Assembly: GCA_025464915.1 (NCBI GenBank)
Contig: JAODNF010000256.1
Span: forward strand, 1-7,788
Length of the DNA: 7,788 nucleotides
Direction of reading: 5' to 3'
DNA from: Frankiales bacterium
GTDB taxonomy: Bacteria; Actinomycetota; Actinomycetes; Mycobacteriales; SCTD01
Of the stretch, positions 1 to 7,788 are shown one piece after another (the stretch's first letter is position 1; every line of letters starts with the position of its first letter). Made by a program: the position numbers and the translations under genes. The notes under the pieces were generated by a model that saw nothing but the letters and a program-made list of their open reading frames with translations, was not told the origin of the DNA and did not search any database.

Positions 1-141
1 CCGCAGCCGCCGAGCCTTAAGCCCCCGGGCACGGGTACGGGCGGGCTCGCCGCCACCGGCCTCGGCGCGGGCCTGCCCCTGCTCGGCCTGGTCCTGCTCG
101 TCGTCGGAATCCGGACCAGGCGACGCCGCTTCGCTGACTGA
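1..141 (+). CDS. C-terminal end of a cell-wall-anchored surface protein (LAATG sorting signal), partial
   Basis: Only the last 46 codons are in the window; the 5' end lies outside. The visible tail is a Pro/Gly/Thr-rich linker, then LAATG (bases 46-60), then a hydrophobic stretch of about 20 residues rich in Leu, Val and Gly, then an Arg-rich end (RTRRRRFAD) and a TGA stop. This order of pentapeptide, membrane helix and positive tail is a cell-wall sorting signal. The LAxTG form, as opposed to LPxTG, is what actinobacterial class E sortases are known to use. I infer a secreted protein linked to peptidoglycan after cleavage between Thr and Gly. The function of the missing ectodomain cannot be judged. 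The alternative is a simple C-terminal membrane anchor. The acyltransferase gene follows closely downstream on the same strand. Confidence 0.72.
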   Translation, partial: PQPPSLKPPGTGTGGLAATGLGAGLPLLGLVLLVVGIRTRRRRFAD

Positions 142-171
142 GCGGACTTCTTGAGACGCGCCCTGAGCAGA

Positions 172-2241
172 ATGCTCCTGGTGACCAGTCCGGGCGGCCG
201 CAACCCACACGAGCGGCGCCTGGACGTACAAGGCCTCCGCGGGGTGGCCGTGTCGTTGGTCCTGATGAACCACGTGCTGGGCTTCCCACACGGGGGCTTC
301 GTCGGAGTAGATGTCTTCTTCGTGATCTCTGGCTACCTGATCACACGCCTGCTGCTGCGCGAACGGGGGGCCCAGGTCCGCTCCTCACTGCGGATCTTCT
401 ATGCCCGCCGAGTGCGGCGCATCCTGCCGCTGGCGATGCTGGTGCTGGTGGTCACAGCAGCTCTCAGCAAGCTGCTTCTCGGGCCAGTGCGTGCTCACCG
501 AGTGCTGGTGGACTGCCTCTGGGCGATGGGCTTCACGACCAACGTGCACTTCCAGCGGGTGGGCACGGACTACTTCGCCGCCTTCCAGCCCCCGTCGCCC
601 GTCGAGCACTTCTGGTCCCTGGCCGTGGAAGAGCAGTTCTACGTCGTCTGGCCCGCGGTGCTTCTGGTACTTCTGGCGCGACGTGGCAGCGCCGGACGTG
701 AGGCGCTCGTGGTGGCTGTCCTCGTCGGCGTTGCCTCTTTCGCCTACGGCGTCGCAGCCCTCGTCGATCGCCCTGCGGCCACCTACTTCTCGACACCCGC
801 CCGGGCGTGGGAACTCGCCGTCGGGACCGGGCTCGCCTTGGTGGAGGGGCGCGTCGCTGAGCTGCCCAGGTCGTGGCGAGGCGTCGTGGGTTGGCTCGGA
901 GCGACTCTGCTCATCCTCAGCGCACTGGCCACGTTGCCCACGCACTACCCCGGGTGGAACGCCGTGGCGCCGGTTCTGGGCTCTGCTCTCGTGCTTGTCG
1001 GGGGCACCGGGCCATCATCGACCTGGTCGCCCAACAGCGCTCGCTTTCTCGGCACGCGAGTCCTGCGCCTGGTCGGCGATCGCTCCTACTCGCTCTACCT
1101 CTGGCACCTCCCGGTGGCCGTGCTCGTCTGGGCCACGGTGACCCGAAGCGCAGAGTCGAAGGCCCTGATCCTTCTGGTGACCCTCGGCCTGTCAGTGTCG
1201 ACGTTCGCCCTGGTCGAGCACCGCGTCTTGCGGTCGCGATGGCTTCTCGAAGCAGGCCCGCGTCCGTCGCTCATCGGGGCCGTCGTCGTCACCGTCGTCC
1301 TCGCCGTGGCGGCGGTCGTCGTGATGACCGATCACGCTCCGCATGCTCCGCCCGCCCCTGCCATCAGCGCCAGCGTGCCGACGCGAACGCAGGAACAGCA
1401 GGCGCTGATGCAGCTGACCACCGACGTGCGTACAGCTGTTTCCCTGAAGAGCTGGCCGCCCCTGGTGCCCTCGCGGGAGCTCGCGCCTCTGGCGCAGGCA
1501 CCCGAGTTCGCGAACCGCCACTGCTCCAACGAGCTGCCGATCGACATTGCCGCGTGCACGTACAGCCTGCCCGGCGCGGACAAGGACGCAGTTGTCCTTG
1601 GCGACTCGATGGCGATCAGCTGGCTGCCGGGAATCCGCCAGTCCCTCGAGCCGCGGGGGTACCGGGTGCATGCCGTCGCCTTCGACACCTGCCCCTTTGC
1701 CCCCGTAGACGTCGACCTGGGGAAGGACCCAACGCGATCACGCCGGTGCAACCAGGCACACATCGATGTGATGCAGGAGCTCGCGAAACTTCGCCCGACG
1801 CTGATCATCACCTCGGACATCGAGACCGGACTGCTCAACATGAGGAGTCGACATGCCGGTGCGGCAGCACGGGACGAGTGGGCTGAGGCCGTCAGCGCCC
1901 GCGTTCAGGAACTGCGCCGGCTCGGCGCCCGTGTGGTCATTCTGTCGCCTCCGCCCTCCGGCGCACTGATCGACCTGTGCGGACTGGTGCTGTCGACGCC
2001 CCGGGACTGTCTCAGCCACATCTCGCAGGCGTGGTACGCCAAGCGCGAGGCAGATCGCTGGGGAGCGACCCTGGGCGGAGCCAAGTACGTCGACACTTCG
2101 TCATGGTTCTGCGATACGAGTGGTCGTTGTCCGATCGCCGTCCATCAAGTCCCCGTGAGGTGGGACGGGTACCACCTGACGCCCCAGTACTCACACGACC
2201 TAGCCCCTGTCATCGGACTGAGCGTCCTGCTCGATCACTAG
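172..2241 (+). CDS. acyltransferase-3 (OafA/YrhL-type) membrane protein with C-terminal SGNH domain
   Basis: This probably transfers an acyl (acetyl) group across the membrane onto a surface glycan. The acceptor is unknown. From ATG 172 it has 689 residues. The N-terminal ~385 residues form a multi-helix acyltransferase-3 domain with its hallmark motifs: RLDVQGLRG (16-24), the NH pair (33-34), GGFVGVDVFFVISGYLIT (41-58), FYARRVRRILP (76-86), EHFWSLAVEEQFYVVWP (145-161), RAWELAVGTG (211-220) and DRSYSLYLWHLP (303-314). A last helix near 367-384 leads to an extracytoplasmic SGNH-like domain with GDSMAISWLPG (477-487) and a late DGYH (665-668), which supply the putative catalytic Ser and Asp/His. 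Eight Cys in this domain (451, 462, 507, 526, 603, 613, 647, 653) fall into four close pairs, as expected for disulfides in an exported domain. The start is uncertain: a TTG at 151 would add seven residues, and neither start has a strong ribosome site. ATG is preferred. The gene begins 30 bp after the surface-protein stop, and a GNAT gene follows 9 bp downstream. Confidence 0.9.
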   Translation: MLLVTSPGGRNPHERRLDVQGLRGVAVSLVLMNHVLGFPHGGFVGVDVFFVISGYLITRLLLRERGAQVRSSLRIFYARRVRRILPLAMLVLVVTAALSKLLLGPVRAHRVLVDCLWAMGFTTNVHFQRVGTDYFAAFQPPSPVEHFWSLAVEEQFYVVWPAVLLVLLARRGSAGREALVVAVLVGVASFAYGVAALVDRPAATYFSTPARAWELAVGTGLALVEGRVAELPRSWRGVVGWLGATLLILSALATLPTHYPGWNAVAPVLGSALVLVGGTGPSSTWSPNSARFLGTRVLRLVGDRSYSLYLWHLPVAVLVWATVTRSAESKALILLVTLGLSVSTFALVEHRVLRSRWLLEAGPRPSLIGAVVVTVVLAVAAVVVMTDHAPHAPPAPAISASVPTRTQEQQALMQLTTDVRTAVSLKSWPPLVPSRELAPLAQAPEFANRHCSNELPIDIAACTYSLPGADKDAVVLGDSMAISWLPGIRQSLEPRGYRVHAVAFDTCPFAPVDVDLGKDPTRSRRCNQAHIDVMQELAKLRPTLIITSDIETGLLNMRSRHAGAAARDEWAEAVSARVQELRRLGARVVILSPPPSGALIDLCGLVLSTPRDCLSHISQAWYAKREADRWGATLGGAKYVDTSSWFCDTSGRCPIAVHQVPVRWDGYHLTPQYSHDLAPVIGLSVLLDH

Positions 2242-2250
2242 GCTCGCCCC

Positions 2251-2991
2251 GTGGCTGTCACCGTCCTGACCTCCGCCGCAGAGGTCCTCCTCGCCACCGA
2301 CCACGACCCGTACGTCCGCGGGTCGCTGCGCAACCCGCAGGTGACCGGCTGGACCGGCCATGGCGCCGTCGCCTGGCGGGCGACCGATGCCGAGGAGCGG
2401 GTCGGGTACCTGATGACGCTCGGGGCTCCCCCGGACGTCGCGGCGCTCATCGCGGACCTCATCGGCGAGATCCCCAACAACACCCGCGTCACCCTGCCCC
2501 GCGGCACGCCGCCGCTGCTGCCTGCCTGGGTCGCGGTCGACGGCACCGACTGGGAGTTCTGGTGGACCTCGGAGCCGATGACGTCGCAGCCGGGCGAGGA
2601 GCGGGTCGAGACCGTGACGGCCGACGAGGTCGCGCCGCTCCTCGCGGTGGCCTCACCGACGGCTTCGGCGCAGCCCGACGACCCGGGGGTCAGGCGCTGG
2701 GTCGGGATCCGGGGGCCGGACGGGCTGATCGGCTGCGCCGCCGATACATCGGGAGCGACGGGGGTCGGTCACCTGTCGAGCATCGCCGTGCACCCGTCGG
2801 TGCGGGGCCAGGGCCTGGGCGCCGCCGTGACCGCAGCCCTGTCCCGGCAGCTGTTCGAGGACGGCTGCGACCTGGTCACCCTCGGGATGTACGCGTCCAA
2901 CACCGCCGGCTTCGGCCTCTACCGGCACCTCGGCATGCGCAACGACCACTCGTTCACCAGCGGCCCGCTGCAGGTCAGGTCCCGCTGGTAG
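2251..2991 (+). CDS. GNAT-family N-acetyltransferase
   Basis: A 246-residue protein starting at GTG 2251, nine bases after the acyltransferase stop, with only a weak AGG upstream. The C-terminal half is a GNAT domain. It has a beta4/alpha3 acetyl-CoA signature, HLSSIAVHPSVRGQGLG (174-190; R/Q-x-x-G-x-G/A pyrophosphate loop RGQGLG), and then the motif-B region MYASNTAGFGLYRHLGM (213-229), where the Asn and Tyr are typical. The end resembles the FR47-like subgroup. The first ~115 residues are Trp-rich in places (the WEFWW cluster near 101-105) and do not show a second acetyl-CoA loop that I can see; they may be a degenerate GNAT fold or a substrate domain. No signal peptide or membrane segment is visible, so it should be cytosolic. 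The substrate cannot be told. Tight spacing suggests co-transcription with the acyltransferase, but a shared pathway is only an inference. Confidence 0.85.
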   Translation: MAVTVLTSAAEVLLATDHDPYVRGSLRNPQVTGWTGHGAVAWRATDAEERVGYLMTLGAPPDVAALIADLIGEIPNNTRVTLPRGTPPLLPAWVAVDGTDWEFWWTSEPMTSQPGEERVETVTADEVAPLLAVASPTASAQPDDPGVRRWVGIRGPDGLIGCAADTSGATGVGHLSSIAVHPSVRGQGLGAAVTAALSRQLFEDGCDLVTLGMYASNTAGFGLYRHLGMRNDHSFTSGPLQVRSRW

Positions 2992-3032
2992 CCCTTGCGT
3001 CCTTTTCCTGAGCCTGACCGTGGCGGCAGCTG
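2992..3032. other. convergent intergenic gap between the GNAT gene and aspS
   Basis: This 41-bp gap separates two genes that run towards each other. It holds a short T run (bases 3003-3006) and a loop-less 8-bp palindrome, GCAGCTGC, that overlaps the aspS stop (3026-3033). I see no GC-rich stem-loop followed by a T tract in either direction, so no intrinsic terminator is called. Termination may be Rho-dependent, or the transcripts may overlap. Confidence 0.5.
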
Positions 3033-4783
<1,751 letters not shown>

Positions 4784-4787
<4 letters not shown>

Positions 4788-6019
4788 GAGAGGTGCTCCA
4801 GAAGATCAGTGAGGGGTACGGCGGTCTGCTCGCCGTTCGTGAGGTCCTTGAGCTGAGCGACGGAACCATCGAGATCTCGGTCGCCGACGACCACGGCCCA
4901 ACGCGCTCGGGAGCGGTCGGCGGCCTTCATCGCGCCCTTGAGGCCGCGGTCGCCGTAGGCGAGGTCCGACGCGATGCCGCGCGCCCGCAGCTGCCCGACG
5001 AAGCCGACTGCCCAGGCCTTCGCCGCGACGCCGAGCGGGACCACGAAGACCTGCACGCCGCTGTCGGCCGGGACGGTGACGCCCTCGGCCTCCAGCGCCA
5101 GCAGGGTGCGCTCGATGCCGAGTGCCCAGCCGATGCCCGGGAGCGGTGGTCCGCCGACGGACTCCGACAGCCCGTCGTACCGGCCGCCGCCACCGACGGC
5201 CGACTGCGCTCCGAGCCCGTCGTGCAGGAACTCGAAGGTGGTGCGCATGTAGTAGTCCAGGCCGCGCACCAGCCGGGGCGCCCGCTCGAAGGGGACGCCG
5301 AGCGCCTCCAGCCCGGCGGCGACCGCCTCGTGGTGCGCCTTGCAGTCGGCGCACAGCCGGTCGACCATGAGCGGCGCGCTGGTCAGCAGGGCCTGGAGCT
5401 CGGGGCGCTTGTCGTCGAGGACGCGCAGCGGGTTGATCCGCGCGCGCTCCTGCGTCGCCTCGTCCAGGTCGAGGCCGGCCAGGTAGGCCGTCAGCTCCTC
5501 GCGGTAGGCGGGCCGGCAGGCGGGGTCGCCGAGGGAGGTCATCAGGAGCCGGACCTGGCGCAGCCCGAGCCGCTGGAAGGCCTCCCAGGCGAGCGCGACC
5601 ACCTCCGCGTCCAGAGCGGGGTCGGTCAACCCGATCGCCTCGACACCGGACTGCTGGAACTGCCGGTAGCGACCGGCCTGGGGGCGCTCGGCGCGGAACA
5701 TCGGGCCCGCGTAGCGGACCTTCACCGGCAGCTGGCCCTTGTGCAGGTTGTGCTCGAGGACGGCGCGGACGACGCCGGCCGTGCCCTCGGGGCGCAGCGT
5801 CAGGGAGCGGCCGCCGCGGTCGGTGAAGGAGTACATCTCCTTGCTGACCACGTCCGTGGACGCCCCGACGCCGCGGGCGAACAGCTCGGTGTCCTCGAAG
5901 ACCGGCGCCTCGACGTAGCCGTAACCCGCGAGCCGGGCCGGCTCCAGCAGCCCGTCGCGGACCGCGAGGAAGGCGGAGCCGGGCAGCACGTCATAGGTGC
6001 CCTTGGGGGCTTGGAACAT
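4784..6019 (-). CDS. hisS: histidyl-tRNA synthetase
   Basis: This cytosolic class II synthetase charges tRNAHis with histidine. It has 411 residues, normal for the short bacterial form. Visible signatures are: the N-terminal APKGTYDVLP (4-13); motif 1 leading into TDVVSKEMYSFTDRGGR (55-71) and LRPEGTA (75-81); motif 2, MFRAERPQAGRYRQFQQSG (107-125); the HisA block RLVRGLDYYMRTTFEF (249-264), with catalytic Arg252; the Gly-rich AVGGGGRYDGL (274-284); motif 3, GIGWALGIER (295-304); and a C-terminal anticodon-binding alpha/beta domain (about 322-411). The reading frame stays open much further upstream, but homology fixes the start at the MFQAPKGTYD Met. The ATG lies in GTGATG, so it overlaps the upstream hydrolase TGA by one base; a GTG one codon earlier is also possible. 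The stop overlaps aspS by four bases (ATGA). No T-box leader is possible in such a junction. Confidence 0.98.
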
Positions 6020-6693
6020 CACAGGCCCCGCGGGGCCGGCGGGGACGCGAGGTCCTGGAGGAACGGGTTGTGGGCCCGCTCCCGGCCGATCGTCGTCGAC
6101 GGGCCGTGCCCGCAGTGCACGACGGTGTCGTCCGCGCGCGGCAGCACGACGCGGGCCAGGGACTCCTGCATCTGCTCCCAGGAGCCGCCGGGCAGGTCGG
6201 TGCGCCCGATCGAGCTCTGGAAGAGCACGTCGCCGGAGAACAGCGTCTTGGCGCTCTCGAACACCACCGAGCCCGGGGTGTGACCGGGGGCGAAGTCGAC
6301 CTCGAAGGTCAGGCCGGCGAGCTCGAGCGGGACCGACGGGTCCAGCAGTGCCACGTCCGAGGGCCGCGTCCACTCCAGCCGGCCGCCGAACATGTTCCGC
6401 GACTCGTGGGACAGCCCCTTCATCGGGTCGTCCAGCAGCTCCTCGTCAGCCGGGTGGATCCAGGCGGGGATGCCGCGGGCGCCGCAGACGGGCGTCACGG
6501 AGAACGTGTGGTCGAGGTGGCCGTGGGTGAGCAGGACCGCCACCGGCTGCAGCCGGTGCTGGATCAGCAGCGCGTCGAGCTGGGCCTCGACGCCGATGCC
6601 CGGGTCGATCACGACGCACTGCTCGCCCTCGGCAGCGGCGACGACCCAGCAGTTCGTCCCGAAGGCCTGCGCCTCGAAACCCCGCACGAACAC
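6019..6693 (-). CDS. MBL-fold metallohydrolase (glyoxalase-II-like)
   Basis: A 224-residue cytosolic metallo-beta-lactamase-fold hydrolase, probably binding two metal ions. Metal ligands are all present: THGHLDH (56-62; His57, His59, Asp61, His62), His138 in APGHTPGS, Asp155 in FSGD and His196 in CGHGP. SIGRTDLPGGS (161-171) and the C-terminal TTIGRERAHNPFL (200-212) are typical of hydroxyacylglutathione-hydrolase-like proteins. The actual thioester or other substrate is unknown in actinobacteria, which lack glutathione. I chose GTG 6693 because relatives begin at this point (FxxGFxAxxFxTNCxVV) and an AGGGGAG ribosome site lies 7 nt upstream; the open frame extends further but would run into the divergent cyclophilin gene. 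It is the first gene of the apparent operon hydrolase-hisS-aspS. Confidence 0.92.
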   Translation of the reverse strand: MFVRGFEAQAFGTNCWVVAAAEGEQCVVIDPGIGVEAQLDALLIQHRLQPVAVLLTHGHLDHTFSVTPVCGARGIPAWIHPADEELLDDPMKGLSHESRNMFGGRLEWTRPSDVALLDPSVPLELAGLTFEVDFAPGHTPGSVVFESAKTLFSGDVLFQSSIGRTDLPGGSWEQMQESLARVVLPRADDTVVHCGHGPSTTIGRERAHNPFLQDLASPPAPRGL

Positions 6694-6700
6694 TGTCCCA

Positions 6701-6707
6701 CTCCCCT
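6701..6707 (-). promoter_or_regulatory. ribosome binding site of the MBL hydrolase gene
   Basis: AGGGGAG on the minus strand ends 7 nt before GTG 6693. It is a good anti-16S match and decides the start over further-upstream in-frame codons. Confidence 0.75.
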
Positions 6708-6750
6708 TCGCGAGATGTCGACAGTACCGGTGGCGTACAGGGGGATTCCC

Positions 6751-6756
6751 TAGGAT
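6751..6756 (+). promoter_or_regulatory. candidate -10 element (TAGGAT), leaderless cyclophilin mRNA
   Basis: TAGGAT fits the actinobacterial housekeeping -10 form TANNNT. It ends 8 nt before ATG 6765, so transcription would begin at or very near the A of the start codon. No ribosome site lies between, which fits a leaderless mRNA, common in actinobacteria. No good -35 is visible at 16-19 bp spacing. The same hexamer occurs upstream of the next gene (7542-7547). Confidence 0.5.
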
Positions 6757-6764
6757 GTGCCCGG

Positions 6765-7535
6765 ATGAGCACCCCACCCGAGCGCGATCGCCGGCTCGCA
6801 CGGCTCCGCCTCGAGCGGCAGCGTGCGCGCCAGGCCGAGGCGCGCCGGCGCAGGCGGCGCCGGCAGCAGGTGCTCGGGAGCCTGCTGGCGGTGGTCCTCG
6901 TCGCCGGCGTCGCCTTCCTGGTGACCCGCGGCGGCTCGGGCAAGGGCACCGCCTCGCCCACCGCGACCCCGAGCACCGAGCCCTGCGTCTACCGCTCCAG
7001 CGGCACCACCAACGGCGTCGTGAAGACGCGACCGACGCCACCGACGGGCTCCCAGCCGCGTCGCAACGGCACGGCGACCCTGGTGCTGAGCAGCGGGACC
7101 GTGACCTTCGACCTGCTCGCCGCCGACGCCCCGTGCGCCGTCACCTCGATCGCGTTCCTGGCCGCCCACAAGTACTACGACGGCACCAGCTGCGACCGCC
7201 TGACGACCGGCGGCCTGCAGTTCCTCCAGTGCGGTGGCAAGCCGGTCAAGGGCACCGGGCCGGGGTATGAGTTCCCTGACGAGAACCTGAGCCCGACCAC
7301 GACCTATCCCGCGGGAACCGTCGGCCTGGTCAACCACGCCGCCAACAGCAACGGCGCGGAGTTCTTCCTCTGCTACGGCGAGAGCGACCTGCCGCCGCAG
7401 TTCGTGCCCTTCGGCCGGATCACCTCCGGCCTGGACGTGCTGAAGCAGATCGCCACCGGCGGGGCCCAGCCGGCAGGCGACGGCGCGCCGCTGCGCGCCA
7501 CGACGATCCGCAGCCTGCGCACGTCCGGCGTCTGA
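6765..7535 (+). CDS. membrane-anchored cyclophilin-type peptidyl-prolyl cis-trans isomerase
   Basis: A 256-residue protein predicted to catalyse cis-trans isomerisation of prolyl bonds outside the membrane. Layout: a charged cytosolic N-terminus with an Arg-rich segment (about 9-34), one membrane helix (about 36-53), a Ser/Thr/Pro linker, and a cyclophilin domain (about 100-253). Core features are KYYDGTSCDR (136-145) with the conserved Arg, LQFLQCGG (151-158), GTGPGYEFPDE (163-173), a VNHAANSNGAEFF stretch (189-201) and PFGRITSGLDVLKQIATGG (215-233). The usual GSQFF is GAEFF here, so the expected Gln is Glu199. The Trp of human CypA has no equivalent, as is usual in this actinobacterial group. 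There are five Cys (74, 124, 143, 156, 203). ATG 6765 has no ribosome site. The mycobacterial counterpart in the same setting is called ppiB, but the symbol is left blank because of the paralogue next door. Confidence 0.92.
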   Translation: MSTPPERDRRLARLRLERQRARQAEARRRRRRRQQVLGSLLAVVLVAGVAFLVTRGGSGKGTASPTATPSTEPCVYRSSGTTNGVVKTRPTPPTGSQPRRNGTATLVLSSGTVTFDLLAADAPCAVTSIAFLAAHKYYDGTSCDRLTTGGLQFLQCGGKPVKGTGPGYEFPDENLSPTTTYPAGTVGLVNHAANSNGAEFFLCYGESDLPPQFVPFGRITSGLDVLKQIATGGAQPAGDGAPLRATTIRSLRTSGV

Positions 7536-7541
7536 TCTCCG

Positions 7542-7547
7542 TAGGAT
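7542..7547 (+). promoter_or_regulatory. candidate -10 element (TAGGAT) for the second cyclophilin-like gene
   Basis: The same TAGGAT hexamer as at 6751-6756 lies in the 46-bp gap after the first cyclophilin stop. It would place a transcription start near 7554 and give a short leader carrying the strong ribosome site at 7568-7573. No clear -35 is visible, so this is tentative. Confidence 0.35.
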
Positions 7548-7567
7548 TCCGCGAAACCCCTTGCAAC

Positions 7568-7573
7568 AGGAGG
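7568..7573 (+). promoter_or_regulatory. ribosome binding site of the second cyclophilin-like gene
   Basis: AGGAGG lies 8 nt before GTG 7582. It is a near-perfect Shine-Dalgarno match and fixes this start. Confidence 0.85.
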
Positions 7574-7581
7574 ACCCAAGC

Positions 7582-7788
7582 GTGGCCAGCAACAAGCGCG
7601 AGCGTGAGCTCGCCCGGATGCGCGCCGAGCGGCAGGCGGCGCGTCGCGCCGCTGAGCAGGCGCGCCGTCGGCAGCGCCGCAACGCCCTGCTCGCGGGAGT
7701 CGCCGCGCTGGCCGTCGTGGCCGTCGTGGTGACGGTCGCGCTCGTCGTGGGACTCGGCGGCAGCGACAAGAAGGCCACCGTGTCGGCA
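7582..7788 (+). CDS. N-terminus of a second membrane-anchored protein, probably a cyclophilin-type isomerase, partial
   Basis: Only the first 69 residues are present; the gene runs off the right edge. The start is GTG 7582, fixed by a strong AGGAGG. The visible part has a charged, Arg/Ala/Glu-rich cytosolic segment (SNKRERELARMRAERQAARR at 3-22, then more Arg to 33), one membrane helix (about 35-58) and the start of an exported linker (GGSDKKATVSA). The preceding gene has the same layout and similar composition (repeated RLxR/ARxR and ERQ-AR patterns), and N-termini of this kind are typical of actinobacterial cyclophilins encoded near relA. I therefore infer a tandem paralogue. The catalytic domain is not in view, so another single-pass secreted protein is possible. 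Confidence 0.7.
   Translation, partial: MASNKRERELARMRAERQAARRAAEQARRRQRRNALLAGVAALAVVAVVVTVALVVGLGGSDKKATVSA

Larger units (their letters stand above)
6694..6764. promoter_or_regulatory. divergent promoter region between the hydrolase-hisS-aspS operon and the cyclophilin gene
   Basis: This 71-bp gap is the only place from which the minus-strand operon and the first cyclophilin gene can both be driven. It contains the TAGGAT -10 candidate for the plus strand (6751-6756), the hydrolase ribosome site (6701-6707), and a perfect 8-bp palindrome TGTCGACA (6716-6723). GTAC also occurs twice (6724-6727 and 6735-6738). I could not pick a convincing minus-strand -10/-35 pair. Confidence 0.55.

Noticed and set aside
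873..1886. Overlapping plus-strand frame of 337 codons inside the acyltransferase gene
   Set aside because: Arg/Ala/Pro-rich shadow reading of a gene with clear family motifs in the other frame.
4793..6283. Long plus-strand open frame (496 codons) opposite hisS
   Set aside because: Same reason: the mirror frame of a certain hisS gene, with compositionally biased translation and no motif.
6020..6373. N-terminal extension of hisS into the upstream gene
   Set aside because: The frame is open, but HisRS homology begins at MFQAPKGTYD and the extension is an out-of-frame reading of the hydrolase.
6694..7041. N-terminal extension of the MBL hydrolase
   Set aside because: The extra residues are Arg/Trp/Pro-rich, antisense to the cyclophilin gene, and the family start plus a good ribosome site point to GTG 6693.

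Overview
The window is high-GC DNA with densely packed genes, strong G/C third-position codon bias and several GTG starts. Both the aminoacyl-tRNA synthetases and the gene order point to an actinobacterium. The AspRS reads very like the mycobacterial/streptomycete type (the HAFTSPKPE, YDIVCNGNEIGGGS and PPHGGIAFGWDR blocks). The run of cyclophilin, metallo-beta-lactamase-fold hydrolase and hisS is the arrangement found next to relA in Mycobacterium and Streptomyces. The genus cannot be fixed from the sequence alone.

Layout. Positions 1-2991 (plus strand) are a cell-envelope/accessory block. It holds the C-terminal end of a wall-anchored surface protein with an LAATG sorting signal, then a membrane acyltransferase-3 protein fused to an extracytoplasmic SGNH domain, then a GNAT-type N-acetyltransferase. 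Spacings are short, so the three may be co-transcribed. Positions 3033-6693 (minus strand, so read right to left) are a housekeeping operon: MBL-fold hydrolase, then hisS, then aspS. The genes are joined by stop/start overlaps, which suggests translational coupling. The GNAT gene and aspS converge across a 41-bp gap with no convincing terminator. Positions 6694-6764 are a short divergent promoter region. Positions 6765-7788 (plus strand) hold two tandem membrane-anchored cyclophilin-like proteins, the second cut by the window edge.

How the genes relate. HisRS and AspRS charge tRNAHis and tRNAAsp (AspRS probably also tRNAAsn, see findings). The MBL hydrolase is a small glyoxalase-II-like enzyme that is commonly encoded upstream of actinobacterial hisS. 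The cyclophilins would act outside the membrane in protein folding. The acyltransferase/SGNH protein probably O-acylates a surface glycan, which fits its position beside a sortase-anchored protein.

No RNA genes, CRISPR arrays, insertion sequences or long repeats were found. I see no convincing undescribed system. The most useful observations are the sortase-E-type anchor, the AspRS residue suggesting a non-discriminating enzyme, the coupled gene junctions, the two cyclophilins with contrasting translation starts, and an unusual residue in the cyclophilin core.
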